64,000 bases of DNA from assembly GCA_032158295.1 (NCBI GenBank), contig CM063262.1, forward strand, positions 11,479,977 through 11,543,976. Reading direction: 5' to 3'. The notes under the pieces are model-generated. The model saw only the letters and a list, made by a program, of their open reading frames with translations. It was not told the origin of the DNA and did no database searches. Positions 25,301-30,610 of the stretch are shown piece after piece; position 1 is the stretch's first letter, and the number at the start of each line of letters is the position of its first letter. The stretch is from Pycnopodia helianthoides. Lineage: Eukaryota; Echinodermata; Asteroidea; Forcipulatida; Asteriidae. Both the position numbers and the translations under genes were made by a program.

Positions 25301-27860
25301 CTTCTCCAATTGCGCTAAGTGCACTGGGTTCTTTTACGTGCATTGCACAACTCAAGGGACCTACGGCTTTACGTCCCATCCGAAAGATGAAGCAAATAAT
25401 GGTTAAGTGTCTTGCTTAAAGACACAAGTGTCAAGACCAGAATTTAAACTCTGCTGGTCAGAACACCAGAGCTTGAGTCCAGCCCGCTTGACCACTCCGC
25501 CACAACTAGCCATGCAAAGCTTCAAATCTTGCTTAATTTTGTTTTTTCCCGTTCAGGAAAATGCAGACATGCAGTGGAAATTCTCGTGCACTGCAATGTG
25601 GATGACGTTTCTCCAAGACGACCTCCGGGTACCTCCACCCTTCAACCTCCTACCCACGCCGAGCGCCTTCCGTCGGATATTTGATCTGTTCTCGAAGCGG
25701 GGGCGATGGGCAGAGGTTGCCGTCGAGGAAATGAAACCGATTTACGATGACAAGTGGCTTCGGACGGAAGGAGTGCGACTGTTTGTAAGTTTATTTTTCA
25801 ATAGGACACCGGGCTGGAGCTCTAGTGTTTCTGTTCAAAAGAGTGTGGGTTCGTCTGGGACTTTGTGGACGTTATAATCGGCTGTATTTCAATTGGCGCA
25901 ATCCAAATAACTAACAGAGAATTGTGGGGTCTTAAATATGCTATTTCTTCAACTTTGCCAGTATAGGTATTTCAGATGGAAATAATTTCTCTGGAGGAAT
26001 GGTTCTGTATGAACTTAAGAATCAGTGAGCTTACAGATGGAAACATTTCTCTGAAGGATTGGTACTGGTATGAACTTTAGAATCAGTGAGCTTTCAGATG
26101 GAAATATTTCTGTGGAGGATTGGTACTGGTATGAACATTGAATCAGTGAGTTTTCAACATTCAATTTGTTCTCCGATTACTACCAGCTCAGCACTTCACA
26201 TTTAAATCTGACTTTCTCTGTTTTTGTAGATTGACGGAAGCAAGAAATTTAACAGAACACTTGAGGAGCAGACGAATTATAGTGTAAGTTTATTTTCAAA
26301 ATCATGACCAATATGCACAATGCATATGTCATTCACGTTCATCATCATGTCAAATGCCATAGACCTTAGTATGCACATGACGTTGGCTTAGAACTATAAG
26401 GTCGTTAGCGCAATTTGTATGAATTTCATCAAATTGGTTTTGCATATTTTGGAGCTCCTAATAAATGGAGTAATTTTATTGATCCAAAAAAAAAAAATCA
26501 GTCTCTAAGAAAAGATTTACTTGTGGATTTTGATTTTTTTTTCAGACTTATTTGCATTTTTCACTTAACGACCTTTTGATCATTACGGATTTGAAATTGC
26601 CATTAACGACCTTATAGCACTGAGCCGACAAATTGACATCCTTTGAGTAGGGCGCCCTCGCCTGGAGGTCAAAAAGAGTCTGTTCATTGGCCAATGCTGC
26701 GCTCCCCTCATACAAACCTGTGCGTTTCCATTGTTTCATCATCTTGCATGTTGTGGCCGAGCAGTCTCGTTCACTGGACCCAAGCTCTTGTGTTTTCAGC
26801 TGCAGAGTATGGGTTCAAATCCCGGTCATGACACTTGTGCCCTTTCACATGATATCATATTGCAGGCTGGCATAGTTCATCTTTCATTCAAAACCACAGT
26901 CAACAGTGGACGGTATTGAATGTTCTGACAGTAGGAGTGTTGACTGTAAACTTTTTTGTTTGTTTACAAATTTTGATCTCTTGTTTTCAGCGAGTGATCA
27001 GTCGGCTACTTGAACGTTATGTGGCTGAGAAGACTGCTGATGAGTGTAGTACGACAGCTGAGGTCTCCAAAGCTGACCTTCGCAACTTGAAGAACGATCT
27101 GATTGCACTAAGGTAAAGACAGTAAGGCACTTTCTCAAAACAATTTTGGGTTAAAATGCACCTTCTCAAAACTCTTCTGGGATAAGGCACCTTCTCAAAA
27201 CTTTTCTGGATAAGGCACCTTCTTTAAGATATGCGGAGCAATGTTCGAAATATAAGATGCACTTACCATAACAGCACCATGTAACAGTTTACAAGGTGCT
27301 GGATTAACCCTCCTACTGTCTGACCATTCAATATAATCCACTGCATACTCATATTTGGAGAATGAATCTACACAGTTCAAGGATAGTTCTTTACACATTT
27401 GTTCTACCATACAAAACCACTGGCAACAGATTAAAAAAGGAGAGCAAGAAATGAGATTGACCAGCCTGGGTGTAATAAATTTATAATTAAACCAATTTAG
27501 TTGGGTCACTCCACTTGCAAAAGCTGAAAAGATGAGAGCAAGAAATGAGACCATTATCAACCATTTTTTTTCCAGATATGAAACCTTTCTGAAGCTGTGC
27601 CAAGTCCACGACCAGCTAGTGAGCACGTCCAACGACTGCATTGTCATCAACAAGCATTCGGACATCGTACCGGACATCTCAGACCGCGCCGACATCATCA
27701 GCTCGGATCTCTTTCACAACCTGGCCAACACGCTGGACTTCCAGTCCTCACTGGCGGAGACGGTCGCGAAGCTACCCCCTCCCCAGTCCCTTCCGCCGAC
27801 TCCCCCACCGGAGTCCCCACCACCACCCCCACTACCAGAGTGTCATGAACCAGAGGTGTC

Positions 27861-27895
<35 letters not shown>

Positions 27896-28098
27896 CGATG
27901 GCAGTAGTTTCGTCTGACGCTAGCTCGCCGATTCCCAGTCGGCCAGCATCTCCGGCACCTCCATTATTTGAAAAAGGGGTGAGGAAGATCGTTGTTAAGC
28001 TCGTCAAACAGTTTGAAACCGGTCAGATCAACACAAGGACTCATACAGTGAACCGAAGAACATCGCTACCGGCTCACTCCTTGGAAATGTTCTTTTGA
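10274..28098 (+). CDS. TRPC-like cation channel, gene model with up to 15 exons
   Basis: The gene encodes a transient receptor potential channel of the canonical (TRPC) class, a tetrameric Ca2+-permeable cation channel of the plasma membrane. Coding exons are (10274-10325 possible), 14172-14357, 15762-15880, 16637-16750, 17402-17698, 19245-19355, 20806-20993, 21986-22128, 22254-22390, 23028-23614, 24244-24439, 25557-25784, 26230-26283, 26991-27112 and 27576-28098. Every junction is GT/AG and phases agree throughout, giving 999 residues from ATG 14177 or 1018 from ATG 10274. Domain order is ankyrin repeats (about 15-135), TRP_2-like linker (about 140-237), S1-S6 (about 337-691), TRP-box region (692-767) and C-terminal tail with an LRYE segment (786-830). 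Vertebrate TRPCs are usually about 800-980 residues. The extra length lies in the S3-S4 loop and a Pro/Thr-rich tail. The motifs HPNCQQ, YWSVFGL, LLNALIA and PPPFNLLPTP fix the family. The subtype is uncertain and the sequence is divergent. Confidence 0.9.
13270..13760 (+). pseudogene. Degenerate LTR-retrotransposon gag-like fragment
   Basis: Broken frames show features of Ty3/gypsy-type Gag. One frame reads MRDFVSRLNLQAKTKDVE and a shifted one reads NHDQVIEQLIAELHV, like the capsid C-terminal region of such elements. Near 13625-13735 another frame reads SPTKCRFCG followed by a spaced GCGPYGG, resembling a CCHC zinc knuckle but with its spacing and frame broken. Several stops and frameshifts mean it is dead. 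No LTRs or pol were recognised nearby. This is a weak, by-eye assignment. Confidence 0.35.
13947..14073. repeat. Palindromic MITE, CAGGCCTGGAATT family
   Basis: The left end is CAGGCCTGGAATTTCATCTT and the right end is GTGTAATTCCAGGCC. Related copies lie at 28490-28650 and 56496-56920, all containing variants of CCTTGGCCTTGGTGCCCC or its reverse. Confidence 0.6.
14172..14357 (+). CDS. TRPC-like exon 2: start and first ankyrin region
   Basis: The acceptor is TTTTTACAG and the donor TTG|GTGAGT, with phase 1 out. The Met at 14177 is followed by EETLPPVVARERYFLAARTG and an ankyrin-type stretch (SGRSALHLAIQNGNL). The ERYFLAAxxGD start of the ankyrin domain is typical of TRPC channels. A further acceptor at 14160 would give a different frame and is not used. 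Confidence 0.88.
14428..14672. repeat. Palindromic MITE, GGGCCCAATTTCAT family
   Basis: The left end is AGGGCCCAATTTCATGGCT and the right end AGCCATGAAATTGGGGCC, with inverted GCTTAC and GTAAGC motifs between. It lies in intron 2. Other copies are at 24876-25105, 37203-37379, 43202-43556, 44750-45040 and 61796-62003. Confidence 0.7.
14837..14972. repeat. Short palindromic MITE, second GACCCC/GGCCGCCATC copy
   Basis: Its ends are GACCCCTTGCATTGGCCGCC and ACGGCCAATGAGAGGGGTC. It matches the element at 8080-8215, with an internal CTCTCAGCCAATAATAG equivalent. Confidence 0.6.
15008..15062 (+). repeat. Fragment of SINE with GTCGTGGCCGAG head
   Basis: GTTGTCGTGGCCGAGAAGTTAAG and CCCGGTCTTGACACTTGTGTCCT match the head of the fuller SINE copies at 15238-15530 and 57110-57490, with the middle deleted. 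Confidence 0.55.
15238..15530 (-). mobile_element. tRNA-derived SINE, GTCGTGGCCGAGCGG family
   Basis: Read on the minus strand, the head GTCGTGGCCGAGCGGTTAAG is an A-box-like Leu/Ser tRNA start, and GGTTCGGGTCCCGG is B-box-like. A conserved body follows (AGCAAGACACTTAACCATTA, AAAAGAACCCAGT, CAGTGGCTGCTG) and ends near GCACCTTGTAATTC. Other copies are at 25235-25515, 57110-57490 and 60820-61150. Confidence 0.8.
15762..15880 (+). CDS. TRPC-like exon 3: ankyrin repeats
   Basis: The acceptor is TTTTTCTGCAG and the donor ATG|GTATGC. It enters in phase 1 and leaves in phase 0. It reads VIYPLLEHKVQIKDALLRAV then EHDFGEAVRILCDVANNSM, matching the TRPC ankyrin pattern LLEHxVxxxDALLxAV. Confidence 0.88.
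15955..16300 (+). repeat. 21-bp minisatellite in intron 3
   Basis: The unit GGGGCATGGAGGCAATGACCAA (21-bp period) is repeated about 16 times with few changes and small indels near 16077 and 16258. Because 21 is divisible by three, it creates artefactual open frames on the minus strand. Confidence 0.95.
16436..16622 (-). repeat. Fragment of family A MITE
   Basis: It contains AACCTTTCTCAGATTGAAAT, TTATACATTGTCAACAGCTG and GAGTAATTAGCCTCAAAGGT, as in the elements at 840-1235 and 47186-47555. Confidence 0.55.
16637..16750 (+). CDS. TRPC-like exon 4: last ankyrin repeat
   Basis: The acceptor is TTGTTTCAG and the donor AAG|GTAAGA; it is phase 0 on both sides with 38 codons. It reads HPYINPIILAAQRNNFQMVK, close to the TRPC signature ITPIILAAHxxxYEIV. 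It precedes the TRP_2 exon. Confidence 0.9.
16786..16862 (+). repeat. Short GGTGGCTAGT minisatellite
   Basis: There are about seven tandem copies of GTGGGTGGCTA or shortened variants immediately after exon 4. Confidence 0.8.
16870..17310 (+). repeat. ~60-bp tandem repeat with B-box-like sequence in each unit
   Basis: About seven diverged units, each with CTGGTTCGATTCC(C/T)(A/G)GCT, then CAGGCCAT or AAGACCAT, then GTGAGTAGAGTTGT. GGTTCGATTCC fits the RNA polymerase III B-box (GGTTCGANTCC). No A-box or tRNA fold is present, so this is not a tRNA cluster. Confidence 0.8.
17402..17698 (+). CDS. TRPC-like exon 5: TRP_2-type linker
   Basis: The acceptor is ATTCATACAG and the donor GAG|GTAGGT; phase 0, 99 codons. 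It starts LLLEAGARIPLARDAAGKTA and continues with YKGLASEAYVARASNDPVDR, then AFTLCDEIRHLGEIEIEFKV. This is the TRP_2-type region (YRALASPxYIxLTxxDP…AFxLSxELxxLxxxExEF) between the ankyrins and the membrane domain. It is GC- and CpG-rich compared with the introns. Confidence 0.93.
17727..18067 (+). mobile_element. TTAA-flanked MITE, family B (copy 1)
   Basis: Between TTAA 17727-17730 and TTAA 18064-18067, the ends are AAAGGTATTGTACACTTTTGG and, inverted, CCAATAATGTACATGGCCTTT. A full relative lies at 63429-63794. TTAA flanks suggest piggyBac-type mobilisation. There are no coding sequences. Confidence 0.75.
18064..18439 (+). mobile_element. TTAA-flanked MITE, family B2, abutting copy 1
   Basis: Its ends are TTAAAGGAACATTACAGAATT and TTCTGTAATGTTCCTTTAA, terminal inverted repeats of about 20 bp. 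It shares its left TTAA with the right end of the element at 17727-18067. A near-identical copy is at 29062-29452. Confidence 0.8.
18664..18960 (-). repeat. Family A MITE, degenerate
   Basis: It contains CAGGGTATGCTTTTGGTATT, CCTGTGAAAATTTGGGCTCA and CACTTCAGAGGGAGTCGTTT. The right end is disrupted and runs into a repeat shared with 39700-40020. Confidence 0.6.
19245..19355 (+). CDS. TRPC-like exon 6: linker to the membrane domain
   Basis: The acceptor is CATGCCCAG and the donor AAG|GTAAGA; phase 0, 37 codons. It reads IMTVLSHPDEDNPMSSGATS then LPKISRALDLGLQK. It matches the TRPC pattern LARLKLAIKYxQKxFVAHPNCQQ continuing into the next exon. The first half is family-variable. Confidence 0.82.
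20440..20700 (+). mobile_element. tRNA-derived SINE, AGCTCAGTTGG family
   Basis: It contains GGTGATCCCTCTCCTGCC, TTGGGTGTGATCTCTGGCTA, AAATAGGGAGACTGCCAAC and the A-box-like GGCTCAGTTGG. The B-box is degraded. It is followed by CTTTGTTCAACCCAAAATTA, which also ends the copy at 57745-57875. Confidence 0.75.
20806..20993 (+). CDS. TRPC-like exon 7: pre-S1 region
   Basis: The acceptor is TTCTTGCACAG and the donor ATTCC|GTAAGC; phase 0 in, phase 2 out. It starts FIAHPNCQQVIITQFYK, the invariant TRPC HPNCQQ motif. The hydrophobic run TLLFALLFLLYPFLAVLHV corresponds to the pre-S1 elbow helix at the membrane interface. Confidence 0.93.
21056..21190 (-). mobile_element. SINE, AGCTCAGTTGG family
   Basis: The minus strand shows GATAGCTCAGTTGGCAAAGC and GGTTCAAATCCGC, which are A- and B-box-like, then TATAGTCAATTTTC. 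It lies head-on to the SINE-like block at 21235-21385 and downstream of exon 7. Confidence 0.75.
21235..21385 (+). repeat. SINE head fragment
   Basis: AAGGCGACCCCTTTTCTGCC, TTGGGTGTGATCCCTGGCTA and AACAAAGATATTGACAAAT match the 5' part of the SINE at 20440-20700 and the block before 24115. Confidence 0.65.
21417..21850. repeat. MITE with GTGCGTTCCACTTGC terminal inverted repeats
   Basis: The left end is GGGCTGCGTTCCACTTGCAC and the right end is GCGCAAGTGGAACGCACCTC. Internal inverted motifs include AACGTTTGTGATCG and CAACGTTTGCGC. It lies in intron 7 and has no coding capacity. Confidence 0.7.
21986..22128 (+). CDS. TRPC-like exon 8: S1, S1-S2 loop and start of S2
   Basis: The acceptor is CCTACATACAG and the donor CTAG|GTAATG; it enters in phase 2 and leaves in phase 1. 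S1 is VVMFIMYLAADLTFVTLL. The loop NDSGMAHNLSFTRP has two sequons (NDS, NLS) and should be extracellular. S2 begins VAALVWILG, matching the TRPC motif WVLGMMW completed in the next exon. Confidence 0.92.
22140..22228 (+). repeat. Dispersed repeat, related copy at 26380-26470
   Basis: GGCTTAGGACTATAAGGTCG and AAATTGGTTTTGCATATTTT recur at 26380-26470 in intron 13. Confidence 0.55.
22254..22390 (+). CDS. TRPC-like exon 9: end of S2 and S3
   Basis: The acceptor is TCCCTTTTAG and the donor TTT|GTACGT; it enters in phase 1 and leaves in phase 0. MMWREIECIAARGI continues S2 (TRPC consensus MMWxEIKxLW). QWEHIRDTLIIMMFL starts S3, in the position of the conserved WNxxDF of TRPCs; the Asp is kept but WN is replaced by WEH. 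Confidence 0.92.
22595..22855 (+). repeat. Family A MITE, left part lost
   Basis: AAGGTAATTTCTCACTGAAA, TTCTTGCAACATCGATGACC, GATACACCAAGTGAGG and the end TTTACCAAAAGTGTATTCTGC match the right two thirds of 58087-58473. Confidence 0.6.
23028..23614 (+). CDS. TRPC-like exon 10: long S3-S4 loop, S4, S5
   Basis: The acceptor is ACTCAATACAG and the donor TCAAG|GTAAGC; phase 0 in, phase 2 out, 195 codons. About 115 residues precede the conserved block DHPQIMGRGLFALATAF that opens S4. S4 ends in GPLQISLVSMI, a strongly conserved TRPC motif, and S5 is FHFFIVVGTVLGSFAVGLTL. The loop has five N-X-T sequons (NFT 464, NQT 489, NYT 505, NKT 534, NRT 541 in the 999-residue numbering) and RARRS at 449-453, a furin consensus. 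Vertebrate TRPC S3-S4 linkers are shorter. Third-position GC is high. Confidence 0.95.
23758..23908 (-). repeat. Dispersed repeat, inverse of 1571-1710
   Basis: It shares GGTAGTAGTTAATAAGC, AATCTACTCCGCGG and ACAAAATCTACACAGCAAAG with the reverse complement of 1571-1710. Confidence 0.65.
24040..24215 (+). mobile_element. tRNA-derived SINE, AGCTCAGTTGG family
   Basis: GCTAGATAGCTCAGTTGGTA (A-box-like) and GGTTCAAATCCCGC (B-box-like) are followed by GTAGTCAATTTTTCATTCAA. It lies 28 bp upstream of the exon 11 acceptor, so its tail contributes to the pyrimidine-rich intron end. Confidence 0.8.
24244..24439 (+). CDS. TRPC-like exon 11: pore and S6
   Basis: The acceptor is TTTCTCTCCACAG and the donor GAG|GTACAA; it enters in phase 2 and leaves in phase 0. 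FQSLITLYWSVFGL is the pore helix and selectivity-filter region; TRPCs carry LFWSxFGL. S6 reads YASFYVLVIIVLLNALIAVW then SNVYNEIE, with LLNALIA where TRPCs have LLNMLIA. No paired cysteines precede the pore helix, unlike TRPC1/4/5. Confidence 0.96.
24876..25105. repeat. Palindromic MITE, GGGCCCAATTTCAT family
   Basis: The left end is CAGGGCCCATTTTCATGGC and the right end AGCAGAGCCATGTGAATTCAG. The internal halves are inverted (GCTTGCGCTCACC and TGCTTGACACAAGC). Confidence 0.65.
25235..25515 (-). mobile_element. tRNA-derived SINE, GTCGTGGCCGAGCGG family
   Basis: The minus strand shows GTTGTGGCGGAGTGGTCAAG, then CAAGACACTTAACCATTATT, AAAAGAACCCAGTGCACTTA and GGCAGTGGCTGCTGAATGCG. It ends 42 bp before the exon 12 acceptor. 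Confidence 0.75.
25557..25784 (+). CDS. TRPC-like exon 12: TRP-box region
   Basis: The acceptor is CCCGTTCAG and the donor TTT|GTAAGT; phase 0, 76 codons. ENADMQWKFSCTAMWMTF is the TRP helix: the usual EWKFAR is replaced by QWKFSC, keeping Trp-Lys-Phe. VPPPFNLLPTPSAFRRI matches LPPPFNIIPSPKS of TRPCs. The TRP helix couples the S6 gate to the cytosolic domain. Confidence 0.95.
25975..26165 (+). repeat. ~61-bp tandem repeat in intron 12
   Basis: About three units of TTTCAGATGGAAATATTTCTC, GGATTGGTACTGGTATGAAC and TTAGAATCAGTGAGC. The same unit forms a longer array at 30285-30610 and a single copy near 44070-44130. Confidence 0.8.
26230..26283 (+). CDS. TRPC-like exon 13: small linker exon
   Basis: The acceptor is TTTTTGTAG and the donor AGT|GTAAGT; phase 0 on both sides, 18 codons (IDGSKKFNRTLEEQTNYS). 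Being symmetric, it could be skipped without changing frame. It continues the post-TRP-box linker and is supported by phase and splice sites more than by similarity. Confidence 0.7.
26380..26625 (+). repeat. Dispersed repeat with inverted halves
   Basis: GGCTTAGAACTATAAGGTCG at the left and CATTAACGACCTTATAGCAC at the right are inverted relative to each other; the left half matches 22140-22228. Confidence 0.5.
26745..26850 (+). repeat. SINE fragment, GTCGTGGCCGAG family
   Basis: GTTGTGGCCGAGCAGTCTCG and GGGTTCAAATCCCGGTCATG are the A- and B-box-like head; the body is lost. GCTGCAGAGTATGGG corresponds to GATCAGCAGAGTGTAGG in fuller copies. Confidence 0.6.
26991..27112 (+). CDS. TRPC-like exon 14: C-terminal channel tail
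   Basis: The acceptor is CTTGTTTTCAG and the donor CTAAG|GTAAAG; phase 0 in, phase 2 out. RVISRLLERYVAEKTADE matches the TRPC tail helix (VMxxLVKRYI), and ADLRNLKNDLIALR matches LKQDISSLR, which leads to the LRYE motif split by the intron. Confidence 0.9.
27576..28098 (+). CDS. TRPC-like exon 15: terminal exon, Pro/Thr-rich tail
   Basis: The acceptor is TTTTTTTTCCAG; the first base completes the Arg codon, then YETFLKLCQVHDQLVSTSND. A Pro-rich stretch (QSLPPTPPPESPPPPPLPE) and a run of 12 Thr encoded by an ACA microsatellite (about 27861-27896) follow, and the end is SLPAHSLEMFF with TGA at 28096-28098. The tail lacks the VTTRL-type PDZ ligand of vertebrate TRPC4/5. The last ~17 codons belong to a 123-bp tandem repeat that continues into the 3' UTR. 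Confidence 0.92.
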
Positions 28099-28450
28099 GC
28101 TCAGTAAAACAAACTATTTCTTGTTTCATGCCCTTGTCTTGGCCTTGTGCCCCAGCAAAAGGAAGTATAAGTGAACCAAAGAACTTCATTACATTTCCAC
28201 TCCTTAGAAATGTGTTATGAGCTCAGTAAAACGGACTATTTCTTGTTGTCCTAGTCTTGGCCTTAGTGCCCCTGCAAAAGGAAAGTATAATTTAACCAAA
28301 GAACATCACTACATGTCCACTCTTTAGAAATGTTTTACTGAGCTCAGTAAAATGGACTATTTCTTGTTGCCCCGGTCTTGGCCTTGGTGCCCCTGCAAAA
28401 GAAAAAAAAGTATGAGTGAACCAAAGAACATCACTACATGTCTCACTTTA
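28046..28450 (+). repeat. 123-bp tandem repeat overlapping the TRPC stop codon
   Basis: Units start near 28046, 28169, 28292 and 28415, each with GTGAACCAAAGAACATCACT, GAGCTCAGTAAAAC and CTTGTCTTGGCCTTGTGCCC or variants. The first unit carries the end of the coding sequence; later units have diverged and are 3' UTR. Confidence 0.85.
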
Positions 28451-28489
28451 CCGAGCTCTGTAAAAAACAACTATTCTCATGCTCTGCAT

Positions 28490-28650
28490 TCAGACCTGGA
28501 ATTACATGGAGGTCATGACCTCTGTTGCCCTGGGCTTGGCCCTGGTGCCCCAAAAGTTTTCCAGATACTTTAAGACACTCCAATGGAAGTGTCCGTTGCA
28601 AATCGTAAATCACCTTGCCCTCTGAAAGATGAAATTCCTGCTAGGATCAC
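28490..28650. repeat. MITE, CAGGCCTGGAATT family, in the TRPC 3' UTR
   Basis: It begins CAGACCTGGAATTACATGGA and ends GATGAAATTCCTGCTAGG; it is related to 13947-14073 (inverse) and 56496-56920. Confidence 0.6.
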
Positions 28651-28959
28651 GATGACAGTCTACTTTTAATCTTCTGTACTCTAAATATCTAAAACTTTCT
28701 CAGATTAATCACATTCCTTATTATTCAGTTATTATTTGATACTTGTTGTGAAATCAGTATTTATTTGTAAAGTTGGACATAGTGAAAAGTGTTTATATGT
28801 TGATCAGATATAATATTTGTAAAAAAGATTTTGATTGTAAAAAAAAGTATATGTATATAATTCAAAGGATATGTTAATAATTATAATCAATGAAATTATC
28901 TTTATTTATAATTATTTTGTAGTAGTCGAGGAGCAAGGGTGATTGACAAAGACCAGACT
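28651..28959 (+). other. AT-rich 3' flank of the TRPC-like gene
   Basis: This is probably 3' UTR and flank. I see no canonical AATAAA between 28100 and 28930, so the cleavage site is undefined. Confidence 0.3.
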
Positions 28960-29645
28960 CCAAATTTGACTTGACTCAACATTTACATGGAACATCAAAC
29001 CTGTGAAAGTTTGAGCTCAATTGGTCATTGCAGTCACAAGAAAACAGTGGGAAAAATCCTGTTAAAGGAACATTACAGAATTGGTTTTTGCTAACAAAAC
29101 AGTTGCTGGCAGTGTAAGCACTTTATGTAATCCACCATATACATAAACTGACAAACCTGTAGAAGTTTGAGATCGATCGACTATCTGGTCACGAGAAAAT
29201 AGTGAAAAACGATTACACATTTGCATGAATCATATAGATTCAACAAATGAATAAAATGCTCACTGAGCGATAAACTCCAATCGGAAAATTAGTTTATTCA
29301 TTTCTCATCAAATATGGCATTTCAGACAGAAATATTTCAAGGGATGTTTTCTACTAGCATCATCATTAGACCGTGTAAGTTTTATGTATATCTGTGATCA
29401 AAAAGTATATTTTACAAGTTTTTTTCTTACCAATTCTGTAATGTTCCTTTAAGTTTTCACTGTTTTCAAACAAGGAATTTTGGACCAAAGAGATCAAAGC
29501 TAATTGTTTTACTCATTTCTAAAAAATTATAGCATTTCAGGCAAAAATACTTCAAGGGAAGTTTCCCACCATGACTATCTGTTCACTTTGTAAGTTGTGA
29601 ACATTTATATTTTCACTCTTACCAAAGTTATGCACACCCTTTTAA
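28960..29645 (+). repeat. Family B MITE interrupted by a second MITE
   Basis: The left part (AAACCTGTGAAAGTTTGAGC, ATTGGTCATTGCAGTCACAA) and the right part (AAAATTATAGCATTTCAGGC, AGTTGTGAACATTTATATTT) form one family B element. It is split by the TTAA-flanked insertion at 29062-29452. Confidence 0.7.
29062..29452 (+). mobile_element. TTAA-flanked MITE, family B2, nested
   Basis: TTAAAGGAACATTACAGAATT and ATTCTGTAATGTTCCTTTAA are perfect terminal inverted repeats over about 20 bp. The element is 391 bp including both TTAA sites. It is nearly identical to 18064-18439, indicating recent activity. Confidence 0.85.
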
Positions 29646-30019
29646 AAATTTCTGCTAAGCAAAAAACAAGCTAGAAACCAGTTGCGAACAGTACATGGTA
29701 TTTTGACTGGTAAACTTTTTTCTGGTAAGCAGAATTGTTTTGCGCTAAGCTGATGTTTGTACTTCAGCAACTTTATGAAATTGTCGCTTCTTTATAGTTT
29801 TAACTTTATCAGCGTGAAGCTTTCAATATTTTGTGAATGTGGGAGTTTCCCCTGCTCTTCACCACTGGATGTTCAACATCGACCTTGCCTGTACTGAAGT
29901 CATTAGTATAGCCAGTTGCAAAACCTCATCAAACCATCCCCAACTCTACAAAATCCAGCTGCATGTTTCATTTGATTCAGTTGTACTCTGGACTGCACTA
30001 TAGTAAACTATTTTTTGCT

Positions 30020-30235
30020 TTACATGGAGTCAGGCATACCACCATAAGTCCAACAGTTTGGGCGTTGAGTTACCATTATGGTGTTGGATTTTGTTAAAGT
30101 GAGGAAGGATTCTAGAAAATTACTCATGGGATCAGGCATATCACCATAACCAGAGTCCAACAGTTTGGGTGTTGAGTTACCATATGGTGTTGGATTTTGT
30201 TAAAGTGAGGAAGGATTCTAGAAAATTACTCAAGG
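30020..30235 (+). repeat. ~107-bp direct duplication
   Basis: ATCAGGCATACCACCATAA and GTGTTGGATTTTGTTAAAGT, followed by GAGGAAGGATTCTAGAAAAT, occur twice in tandem. A partial copy is near 35960-36060. Confidence 0.8.
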
Positions 30236-30284
30236 GAGTTGGGGATAATGTAACCTGTAGAATCAAAAGGTGGTTACATCATTG

Positions 30285-30610
30285 GTTTTGGAATCAGTGA
30301 ACTTTCAGATGAAAATATTTTTCTGGAGTGGTACTGGTATGAGCTTTAGAATCTCTGAGCTTTCAGATGGAAATATTTCTCTTGAGGATTGGTACTTGTA
30401 TGAACTTTATCATCAGTGAGCTTTCAGATGGCAATATTCCTCTGGATGATTGGTTCTGGTATGATTTTAGAATCGATGAGCTTCCAGATGGAAATATTTC
30501 TCTGAAGGATTGGTACTGTTGTGCAGTTTAGAATCAATGCACTTTCAGACGAAAATATTTCTCTGGAGGATTGGTTCGGGTATGAACTTCATAACCAGTG
30601 AGCTTTCAAC
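30285..30610 (+). repeat. ~61-bp tandem repeat, about five units
   Basis: Each unit carries CTTTCAGATGGAAATATTTC, AGGATTGGTACTG and ATGAACTTTAGAATCAGTGA variants, the same unit as 25975-26165. Confidence 0.85.
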
